DNA of 5,908 nt, taken from Mageeibacillus sp. UBA5438 (GTDB lineage: Bacteria > Bacillota > Clostridia > Saccharofermentanales > DTU023). The notes below the pieces were generated by a model. It was not told the DNA's origin and searched no databases. It was given only the letters and a program-made list of their open reading frames with translations. Within the stretch, counting starts at the first letter, position 1, and every line of letters starts with the position of its first letter. The stretch is from the NCBI GenBank assembly GCA_002427535.1, contig DIRK01000004.1:504-6411 (forward strand). Reading direction: 5' to 3'. A program made the translations under genes and the position numbers. Positions 1-5,788 of this stretch are shown here, in pieces.

Positions 1-890
1 TTTAGCTGGTTGACCAAAAGTCCCGCCTGTGACTGCGCCATGCATTTAGGTTTGCCGGTCGTGCCGGATGAGAACATGATGACAAGAGGGTGTGAGGCCG
101 GTAAGGGTTCATAGACAAAAGGTTCACCCTTTTCTTTTGCCAAGTAATCCTCCCAGTGAATGCGATGCGGGATCCCATCACTTTTGTTCATGTCACCCGC
201 GTAGTGACAAAGCACAACGCGAGTGATGGAAGGGATGCCCTTCACAATCTCGGCCGCCTTTTCGGTCACATCGAAGGGCTTCCCCTTATAGGTATAGCCG
301 TCCGCGGTAAAGAGCAGTTTGGGTTCAATCTGACCCAGCCGATCGATGGCGGCTGTGACTCCGACATCTGTCGCGCAGGAACTCCAAATGGCGCCGACGG
401 CCGAGGAGGCGAGCATCGCGATGACGGTCTCAGGCACATTCGGCATATAGGCCGCGACGCGGTCTCCCGGCACAATCCCCTCTTCTCGCATGCGCGTCGC
501 TAAACGTTCTACCTGGTTTCTAAGTGCCGCCCAGGTAAAGCTTCTCCGCATATGGTTTTCGCCGCGAAAGATCAGGGCTATTTCTCTGTCATTGTGGTCC
601 TTTAGGATGTTTTCAGCGTAGTTTAATACGGCCCCCGGGAACCATTTTGCGCCCGGAAATTTTGTCAGATCATCGACAACAGATGTGTAGTTTTCGGTGC
701 TTCGAATCCCTAAAAATTGCCAAAGCTCATCCCAGAAAACCTCCGGCTTTTCAACGCTCCACTGATGAAGCGCCCGATAACCGGAAATATTGAGGCCATG
801 CCGCTTTTCTAACCGGCGCATGAAAGCCAGCATGCGGGATTGCTCCACGCGTTCTTTTGAAGGACGCCATAACAAAGTTCGTGGGCTCAT
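1..890 (-). CDS. aacS: Acetoacetyl-CoA synthetase (AMP-forming), N-terminal part, cut by window edge
   Basis: Activates acetoacetate to acetoacetyl-CoA using ATP and CoA through an acetoacetyl-adenylate; cytosolic. The 296 visible residues cover an N-terminal ACAS_N-like region (about 35-95, with the WFPGAVLNYAENIL segment) and the first part of the adenylate-forming domain. Family marks are GAIWSSC (166-172), IDRLGQIEPKLLF (182-194), and the A3 phosphate-binding motif SSGTTGKPK (274-282). These fit acetoacetyl-CoA synthetases better than acetyl-CoA synthetases. The full family length is about 650 residues, so more than half lies beyond position 1. Two ATGs sit in tandem at 893 and 890; AGGAGG at 901-896 is 2 bases from the first and 5 from the second, so 890 is preferred, though 893 would give an ATGA overlap with the kamE stop. 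Context suggests it consumes the acetoacetate released by Kce in lysine breakdown. Unusual residues are ATDVG after the SSC and MAQSQAG after the A3 motif. Acid specificity is inferred from resemblance, not proven. Confidence 0.87.
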   Translation of the reverse strand, partial: MSPRTLLWRPSKERVEQSRMLAFMRRLEKRHGLNISGYRALHQWSVEKPEVFWDELWQFLGIRSTENYTSVVDDLTKFPGAKWFPGAVLNYAENILKDHNDREIALIFRGENHMRRSFTWAALRNQVERLATRMREEGIVPGDRVAAYMPNVPETVIAMLASSAVGAIWSSCATDVGVTAAIDRLGQIEPKLLFTADGYTYKGKPFDVTEKAAEIVKGIPSITRVVLCHYAGDMNKSDGIPHRIHWEDYLAKEKGEPFVYEPLPASHPLVIMFSSGTTGKPKCMAQSQAGLLVNQL

Positions 891-1663
891 CATCCCCTCC
901 TCAATTCCATGCGTTTTAACAGCTCACTCACCATGAAACTTGCGACATCGTCCGCAAATTTCCCGGGGCCGAAGCCCGCGTCACAGCCCAGCTCTTTGGC
1001 CAGTTCATGTGAAACGCGCGGTCCCCCGATCAAGAGCAAGAAGCGGTCCCGAAGCGACTCGGCCTCCAACAATTCCACGAGCTCCGTGATGTTATGGATG
1101 TGGACATCCTTTTGTGTCACGGTCTGAGAGACCAGCATGACATCCGCGTTGAACCGGATCGCCTCGCGGATGAAGTCTTCGTTTTCTACTTGACTTCCCA
1201 AGTTGCGCGTTTCGATCATGTCGTAGCGCTCTAAGCCATAGTGTCCCGCGTAGCCCTTCATGTTCATGATCGCGTCGATGCCGACGGTGTGCGCGTCCGT
1301 CCCAGTACTCGCGCCGATGACGCGGATCGGGCGGCCGAAATGCTCGCGGATGAACTGATCGGTTTCAGGAAGGGTCATGCGCGTGACGTCGGCTTCATGC
1401 ACCACAAGCGCTGTATAATCGATGCTTTTATCGAGACTGCCATAGCAGATGAAGTGCGTAAAATCATGGTCAATCGCCTCATGCCAGGCGATGAGCGGTT
1501 CTTTTAATCCTAAAAGATGCAAAACTTCTTTTGCAGCCTCCACCGCGCGGTCATCGGAGGGAACAGGCAGGGTGAAGCTCAGTTGTATCCGGCCGTCGTC
1601 AAGTGTATCACCGTAAGGCCTGATGCGAGCGAGATCCGGTACGGGGGTTTGATCATTTTTCAT
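890..1663 (-). CDS. kamE: Lysine 5,6-aminomutase, beta (small, cobalamin-binding) subunit
   Basis: Partner of KamD in the adenosylcobalamin- and PLP-dependent 1,2-amino shift that turns L-beta-lysine into 3,5-diaminohexanoate (D-lysine is also a substrate of the family). The 257 residues show an N-terminal dimerisation region (about 1-110) and a C-terminal Rossmann-like B12 domain. The base-off cobalamin motif DxHxxG is D123-A-H125-T-V-G128, with H125 as the expected lower cobalt ligand. K136, in MNMKGYAG, is the expected PLP Schiff-base lysine. Both match the characterised clostridial enzyme (His133 and Lys144, recalled from the literature) at a constant offset of eight. The usual SQTVTQKD (179-186) and GGPRVS (213-218) loops of B12 domains follow. 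The ATG shares one base with the kamD stop (TGATG) and is preceded by AAAGGAGG at a 9-base spacing. The separate alpha and beta genes argue against ornithine 4,5-aminomutase, where these parts are fused as OraE. Confidence 0.96.
   Translation of the reverse strand: MKNDQTPVPDLARIRPYGDTLDDGRIQLSFTLPVPSDDRAVEAAKEVLHLLGLKEPLIAWHEAIDHDFTHFICYGSLDKSIDYTALVVHEADVTRMTLPETDQFIREHFGRPIRVIGASTGTDAHTVGIDAIMNMKGYAGHYGLERYDMIETRNLGSQVENEDFIREAIRFNADVMLVSQTVTQKDVHIHNITELVELLEAESLRDRFLLLIGGPRVSHELAKELGCDAGFGPGKFADDVASFMVSELLKRMELRRG
896..901 (-). promoter_or_regulatory. Ribosome binding site of aacS
   Basis: AGGAGG inside the last codons of kamE. It is 5 bases from the ATG at 890 and only 2 from the ATG at 893, which is why 890 is preferred as the start. 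Its position inside kamE implies translational coupling of the synthetase to the aminomutase. Confidence 0.75.
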
Positions 1664-3237
1664 CAGCAGGTTCCTCCTTTTATCTTTTCTTGCTCCTCCA
1701 TGAACAGTTGGATGAAGGGATTGTCGTAGCGTTCATCTTTTCGAATGACGCCCGAAAGGCCCTTCCCGCCTTCGGGACGGCGCTTGATATCCGCAAAAAG
1801 TCCCTTTTCAAGCGATTGGAATAATCCGTCCCGGCGGATTGTTTCAAGAAGCGTGAGGGCGTCCGTTAACACCCGGTCTGCGCGCTGTTCCATAAGACCG
1901 CCTTGCCGAAATTCGATCTCCCCGCCTAAATCACGCATCGCGCGCCGGACATAAAGCGCGTTGTCGATCGCCTGGTAGCGGTCGGCCATATGCGGCGTAT
2001 GGATGGCTTCGGTCATCATGCCAAGGAGTAGGAAGCGTTGGTCACTCAACACGGTGGCCACGTTAAACAAAGTATCTTGTACCTGCGCTTTAAAGATATT
2101 GCCCGTGATGTGTTTGGTCGGAGGCATGTATTTTAAGGGTGCGTTCGGGAAGATCTGCCGCGCCATCTGGGCTTGCGCCAACTCATAGATAAAGGAATTT
2201 TCCATGACAGGATCCATCTCAAAGGCGTGGCCAAGTCCCATCTGCTCTTCTCGCATGCCCGCAAATAGGGCAAATTGCTCATTGATCATCTGGGAGGCCA
2301 GGACGGTATGGGCCTCGCAAAAAGCGTCTGAGGTCGTGAGATAATTATCCTCTCCCGTGTTGATGATAATGCCCGAGGCCCCGTTGATCATGCGTGAAAA
2401 GTGCTGGTCAACGAGCGTACGCCGCATGTTGATGTCGCGAAATAAAATGCCGTAAAGCGCGTCATTCAGCATAACGTCGAGGCGTTCCATGGCGCCCATG
2501 ACCGCGATTTCAGGCATAGAAAGTCCGGAGCAGTAGTTGCAAAGGCGGATGTAACGGCCGACTTCTTGGCCCGTTTCATCTAAGGCTCCCCGCATCAGGC
2601 GGAAGTTCTCCTGGGTTGCGGTCGTCCCGCCGAATCCTTCGGTGGTCGCGCCGTAGGGCACATAGTCTAAAAGGCTCTGCCCTGTGGTGCGGATGACGGC
2701 TACGACATCGGCGCCCTGCCGGGCGGCGGCTTTTGCCTGGACGATGTCCTCGAAGATATTGCCTGTTGCCACAATGGCGTAAAGCAGGGGACTTGGGCGT
2801 TCGCCGTAGCGCTCGATCAATGTGTCGCGCTCGTTTCGCCTCTCCCGAAGCTTTAACAGCGCTTCCTTGCCGTGTTCCTTACTCCACAGCTGACAGGCAA
2901 AGGGATCGTTTGTCTCAAGGGACAAAAGATCAATATCGCCTTGGGCGACAGCTTGCGCGAGTTTATTGGGCGACAGTCCGGTCGATAGCGCCCCCTGGGC
3001 GAGCCAGTAGGAGGCGCCCCGGGAGAGTACGCCTGAAGTGTGTAAATGTTCTACCACCACATTGGGCAACGGCACACCGTGCTCATCCACGCCGTCAATG
3101 CCAAAAAGCCGGCAGACCGCCCGCTCTACCGTGACCGTGGTGTCATTTTCGAGATGCTCGGTCACCTGTTCGGCGATTTCGAAGGCGAGTGTCTTCGCTT
3201 TTTTAATCTTTTGTTCGTCCAGTCGTAAAAATGCCAT
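1663..3237 (-). CDS. kamD: Lysine 5,6-aminomutase, alpha (large, PLP/substrate-binding) subunit
   Basis: TIM-barrel catalytic subunit of lysine 5,6-aminomutase; binds PLP and substrate and works with KamE, which supplies adenosylcobalamin and the PLP lysine. At 524 residues it is close to the roughly 516 of the clostridial enzyme. Residues reported as important there (Arg184, Ser189, Ser238, Tyr263, Arg268, Asp298, Lys370; from memory) all have identical counterparts here one position earlier: R183, S188, S237, Y262, R267, D297, K369. That constant offset supports a functional enzyme. Strongly family-like stretches include YVPYGATTEGFGGT (192-205) and SGIIINTGEDNYLTTSDAF (288-306). The start at 3237 has AGGAG 5 bases upstream and lies 11 bases after the kamC stop. 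The last codons (IKGGTC) carry the kamE ribosome binding site. No frameshift or missing segment was seen. Confidence 0.97.
   Translation of the reverse strand: MAFLRLDEQKIKKAKTLAFEIAEQVTEHLENDTTVTVERAVCRLFGIDGVDEHGVPLPNVVVEHLHTSGVLSRGASYWLAQGALSTGLSPNKLAQAVAQGDIDLLSLETNDPFACQLWSKEHGKEALLKLRERRNERDTLIERYGERPSPLLYAIVATGNIFEDIVQAKAAARQGADVVAVIRTTGQSLLDYVPYGATTEGFGGTTATQENFRLMRGALDETGQEVGRYIRLCNYCSGLSMPEIAVMGAMERLDVMLNDALYGILFRDINMRRTLVDQHFSRMINGASGIIINTGEDNYLTTSDAFCEAHTVLASQMINEQFALFAGMREEQMGLGHAFEMDPVMENSFIYELAQAQMARQIFPNAPLKYMPPTKHITGNIFKAQVQDTLFNVATVLSDQRFLLLGMMTEAIHTPHMADRYQAIDNALYVRRAMRDLGGEIEFRQGGLMEQRADRVLTDALTLLETIRRDGLFQSLEKGLFADIKRRPEGGKGLSGVIRKDERYDNPFIQLFMEEQEKIKGGTC
1673..1680 (-). 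promoter_or_regulatory. Ribosome binding site of kamE
   Basis: AAAGGAGG, a near-perfect anti-16S match, located within the kamD reading frame (codons for IKGG) and 9 bases before the kamE ATG. Together with the TGATG stop/start overlap it should couple synthesis of the two aminomutase subunits. Confidence 0.85.
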
Positions 3238-3242
3238 ACGCG

Positions 3243-3247
3243 CTCCT
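3243..3247 (-). promoter_or_regulatory. Ribosome binding site of kamD
   Basis: AGGAG with a 5-base spacer (CGCGT) to the ATG at 3237. It occupies nearly the whole 11-base gap after the kamC stop and fixes the kamD start. Confidence 0.75.
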
Positions 3248-3248
3248 G

Positions 3249-4694
3249 TTATTCCACTAATGCGAGAAAGTCACGGTCCATCCCCAGCCACTCACTGAGC
3301 TTCAGCGCGCCTTTGGGGATAGGCGCTGCCTCCTCGACCGTCTCAATGCTGTAATCCATGAGGGATTCGATGCGGCGGATGGCCTCTTCATCCGTCAGTT
3401 GTCCGCGTGTGCCCCCTGTCACTGAAAGGAGGACTTCCTCCGTGATGCCTCGGATCCTAAGATGTGCGATCGCCGGACCTTCAGGCGTTGGGTAATGCGT
3501 GGCAATGACAAGACAGCCCGTGCCCTTGGCAAAAAAGCGGCAAAGGGCTCCGACCAGTGCTTTGGCTTCCTCCGGATTGGTCCCCCGACAAGGTTCGTCA
3601 ATGACACAAAAACAGTATTGCTCCTTTTGGCGCGCCACTTCCTCGCGCAGCCAGACGATCTCGGAGGCAAAAGAGGACAAGCCTTTCTTCGTGGTGTCAA
3701 AATGATCGGAGCTGTAGCTGATCGAGTCAAAAAGCGGTGACGCCGCGTAGTCGCATGGCGGAAAGTACCCCATATGAATGAGCGCCATGGAAAGCGTTAA
3801 AGCTTTTAAGGTGACGCTTTTGCCGCCCATATTCGGACCTGATAAAACGGTTGATCCTTTTCCAATCGCGACGGTCTGGCGTTCATAGGAGCTGCCACGA
3901 GAAAGCAACTGCTCTTCGATCAGGGGGTGGAAAAATTGCACTAAGATAATTGTCTCGCCGTTTTCCAAGATATCCGGCTTCGGCGCCCCCCAATGGATGG
4001 CTAAGCGCGCCTTGGCCAATGAAAAGTCAAGTTGTCCCACGGCTTCAAGATTTTCGGATAAGGAGGGCGTAAAGGGTGTGAGCGCGTCACAGAGCATCCT
4101 TCGCACACGCGTCTCTTCTTTTTCTTCTAACCTAATAATCTTGGCCCGCAACGTGAGGATTTTTTCCGCCTCCTCGGGACAATCTTCCATCTGTTGCTCA
4201 AGGGCCGCGCGCTCTTGGCGCAGCGCAGCTAATTTTTCGGAGTATTCGTCATACAGATAAAAGCCGCTGGTGCCCTGTCCTTTGGGGTCAAGGAGTGATT
4301 CAATTTCTTTTAGCGGCTTGATTGTGAGCCCTGTCTTTTCAAAAAGATAAGCGATCTCGGATAGTTTTCGTAAGAGCCTTACGGCCTGCTTGATCTCGAA
4401 TAATTCAGTGACATCGAGCAGCCGCCGCTTTTCAAGCCCCGCGACCGTCCCCCGAAGATCGCGAAAATGAGTGAGCAGGCCCAAGGCGTCTTGGAGCTCT
4501 TTTGGATGGCGGTGGCAAAAGTCAACAAGTGTTTCGATCGTCGATAATTCCTTTTCAAGCGCTTCCCGCTCGCCGGGTCCGTAGTAGTGGTGGGCGGCTT
4601 TCAGGCGTCTTCCCTGAGGCGAACGGCAATCACAGGCTAAGAGCACTTCTGTGAGATTCAAACGTTCGCGATCTTGTCGGCTCATAAAAAGCAT
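3249..4694 (-). CDS. kamC: KamC, MutS-like ATPase of the lysine 5,6-aminomutase reactivase
   Basis: Predicted ATPase subunit of the reactivase that rescues KamDE after its cobalamin is inactivated; cytosolic. The 481 residues contain only the rear half of a MutS-type protein. A helical lever-like region (about 45-260) has a charged, probably coiled-coil stretch at 150-200. It is followed by the MutS ATPase domain, with Walker A GPNMGGKSV (286-294), the segment SSDHFDTTKKGLSSFASEI (328-346) matching the MutS SDD/STFxxE region, Walker B CVIDEPCRGTN (363-373) with D366/E367, and H-loop VIATHY (396-401) with H400. The DNA mismatch-reading N-terminal domains and their FxE motif are absent, so a repair role is unlikely. 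Its place between kamB and kamD matches lysine-fermentation clusters of clostridia and fusobacteria. ATG 4694 is preferred over ATG 4685 because the ribosome binding site is 7 bases from the former and 16 from the latter. The reactivase role rests on family knowledge and context. Confidence 0.9.
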   Translation of the reverse strand: MLFMSRQDRERLNLTEVLLACDCRSPQGRRLKAAHHYYGPGEREALEKELSTIETLVDFCHRHPKELQDALGLLTHFRDLRGTVAGLEKRRLLDVTELFEIKQAVRLLRKLSEIAYLFEKTGLTIKPLKEIESLLDPKGQGTSGFYLYDEYSEKLAALRQERAALEQQMEDCPEEAEKILTLRAKIIRLEEKEETRVRRMLCDALTPFTPSLSENLEAVGQLDFSLAKARLAIHWGAPKPDILENGETIILVQFFHPLIEEQLLSRGSSYERQTVAIGKGSTVLSGPNMGGKSVTLKALTLSMALIHMGYFPPCDYAASPLFDSISYSSDHFDTTKKGLSSFASEIVWLREEVARQKEQYCFCVIDEPCRGTNPEEAKALVGALCRFFAKGTGCLVIATHYPTPEGPAIAHLRIRGITEEVLLSVTGGTRGQLTDEEAIRRIESLMDYSIETVEEAAPIPKGALKLSEWLGMDRDFLALVE

Positions 4695-4701
4695 GGTGAC
4701 A

Positions 4702-4710
4702 CCCTCCCCT
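4702..4710 (-). promoter_or_regulatory. Ribosome binding site of kamC
   Basis: AGGGGAGGG in the 18-base gap between the kamB stop and kamC, 7 bases from ATG 4694. It selects this start over the in-frame ATG at 4685. Confidence 0.75.
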
Positions 4711-4712
4711 TT

Positions 4713-5780
4713 CTACCAGCCTGAGGCGCCCAGCTGGGCGACAGGCACTTCGATTTCAGATGAGACGGTGTGAATAAGTGAATCCACATCGACCGCATGG
4801 CCGTCCACGGCTTTCGGATTCACAATGACAAGGGGTAGCAAAAGCGGATGGAGTACATGCAGGGTCACGTCCCTTTGCGCGAGTCTTTTCATCGTTTGAT
4901 CGTCGATAAAGTAGCGCGTACCGTCTTCCGCGACAAGCTTTATTTTTTCAAAGTGTTCACTGTTTAAAAGCTCTGAGACGACCCGTGAGGTCATAGCGCC
5001 CCGAAGCACCAGGACTGTATCGTCCGGAAGAAGTGCCTTTTTGATTTCTTCGCCATGGCCGATCAGGGCGGGTAATTCAAGGATGCGGCGGATTTCGCCG
5101 GGTCCGCTGAAGATGAGCACCCGCGCTTTGGGATGATCGCTGAAGGCATCCGACGCAAGGGCTCGCAGATCCTGATCGAGCGCGGGGCGTGTGAGGTTTG
5201 TAACTTGTTTTTTAATTTTGTGCGCAAGTTCTTCGATATTTGAGGCGTTGGCCATGCCTCCGACCAATACGACCGCTTCTGTGAGTCCGCCTCCGGCAGG
5301 CGAGTTCCGAGACAGTGCGCCGTCGACGAGCATCAGGCAGTCGGGCGCGAAGCTTCGCAGTTGCTGTTCTAACTGCGTAATGTCGCTTGCGATGGATGGG
5401 CCCGCAAGTTCGACAAATCCGTTGGAGCGCGCCTGCAAGATCGCCACCTCACCTTCCGCTGTACGAATTCCGGACAAGCTTAAAACTTCCAGCGACGCGT
5501 CTCCTCTCATGATCGAGCGGCGCGCGGTGGCGACAAGCTGTCCTTTTTTGACATACACGCGAGGTTTGACGTTGCCTGTGACCACGTCCTCCGGTTCGCC
5601 GTCACGCCCGATGGAGGTGATGGCCAAGGAACGTTTCGGCATTGCCTGTTCTGCGGCTCGCATAATGTGGTTTAAGGCAGTGGTTTTCCCGGCATCTTTT
5701 CCAAGGCCGACAATGGCGATGGATGAAAGCGCCTTTAGGTTCAGCTGCTCGGCCAATCGGATATGCTCACTCACACTCAT
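4713..5780 (-). CDS. kamB: KamB, P-loop subunit of the lysine 5,6-aminomutase reactivase
   Basis: Predicted partner of KamC in reactivating the cobalamin-dependent KamDE; cytosolic. The 355 residues begin with a helix (about 5-17), then a beta strand and P-loop IVGLGKDAGKTT (23-34). The two key glycines (G25, G31) are six apart, as in the dethiobiotin synthetase/MobB-like P-loop group rather than the classical GxxxxGKT. SIGRDGE (56-62) resembles a switch region, and LMLVDGALSR (149-158) is the likely Walker B-like strand with D153. A Gly/Ala-rich stretch follows (162-181). The C-terminal half has no motif I can name. No signal peptide or membrane span is evident. The gene lies 8 bases after kamA and 18 before kamC, the usual order in lysine-fermentation clusters. 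The ATG at 5780 has only a weak AGG 11 bases upstream. The identity rests on context plus the P-loop architecture; nucleotide use is inferred. Confidence 0.85.
   Translation of the reverse strand: MSVSEHIRLAEQLNLKALSSIAIVGLGKDAGKTTALNHIMRAAEQAMPKRSLAITSIGRDGEPEDVVTGNVKPRVYVKKGQLVATARRSIMRGDASLEVLSLSGIRTAEGEVAILQARSNGFVELAGPSIASDITQLEQQLRSFAPDCLMLVDGALSRNSPAGGGLTEAVVLVGGMANASNIEELAHKIKKQVTNLTRPALDQDLRALASDAFSDHPKARVLIFSGPGEIRRILELPALIGHGEEIKKALLPDDTVLVLRGAMTSRVVSELLNSEHFEKIKLVAEDGTRYFIDDQTMKRLAQRDVTLHVLHPLLLPLVIVNPKAVDGHAVDVDSLIHTVSSEIEVPVAQLGASGW
4719..4746 (-). repeat. Inverted repeat/hairpin at the kamB 3' end, just before the kamC RBS
   Basis: A perfect 14-base palindrome, CGCCCAGCTGGGCG (4727-4740), is flanked by matching outer arms GCCTG (4719-4723) and CAGGC (4742-4746). 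The RNA could form a two-part stem with an AGCU loop and a small asymmetric bulge. It ends 3 bases before the kamB stop codon and 8 bases before the kamC ribosome binding site. There is no U-tract, so it is not an intrinsic terminator. A role in RNA stability, processing or translational coupling is possible; chance within coding sequence is also possible. Confidence 0.5.
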
Positions 5781-5788
5781 CTTTTGTC

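Noticed and set aside
156..503. Plus-strand open frame opposite aacS, and a minus-strand frame at 266-475
   Set aside because: Both are out-of-frame shadows of the acetoacetyl-CoA synthetase gene, whose frame is open from 890 to the window edge with recognisable motifs.
890..3237. Ornithine 4,5-aminomutase (OraE/OraS)
   Set aside because: OraE carries the PLP barrel and B12 domain in one long chain with a small OraS partner. Here the two parts are separate genes of KamD and KamE size, next to kamA, kamB and kamC.
2733..3298. Overlapping plus-strand open frames opposite the N-terminal part of kamD
   Set aside because: Arg/Pro/Ser-rich translations in several frames opposite a highly conserved gene, with no independent coding evidence.
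3462..3740. Plus-strand open frames opposite the kamC ATPase domain
   Set aside because: They are complementary to the Walker A-to-H-loop coding region, and their length is explained by the base composition of kamC.
3249..4694. DNA mismatch repair MutS or MutS2
   Set aside because: The ATPase motifs match, but there is no mismatch-recognition domain, no Smr domain and no room for either. The operon context is lysine degradation.
4719..4746. Intrinsic terminator between kamB and kamC
   Set aside because: The stem is GC-rich but is followed by UGGUAGAAAGGGG rather than a U-tract, and kamC starts 25 bases later.
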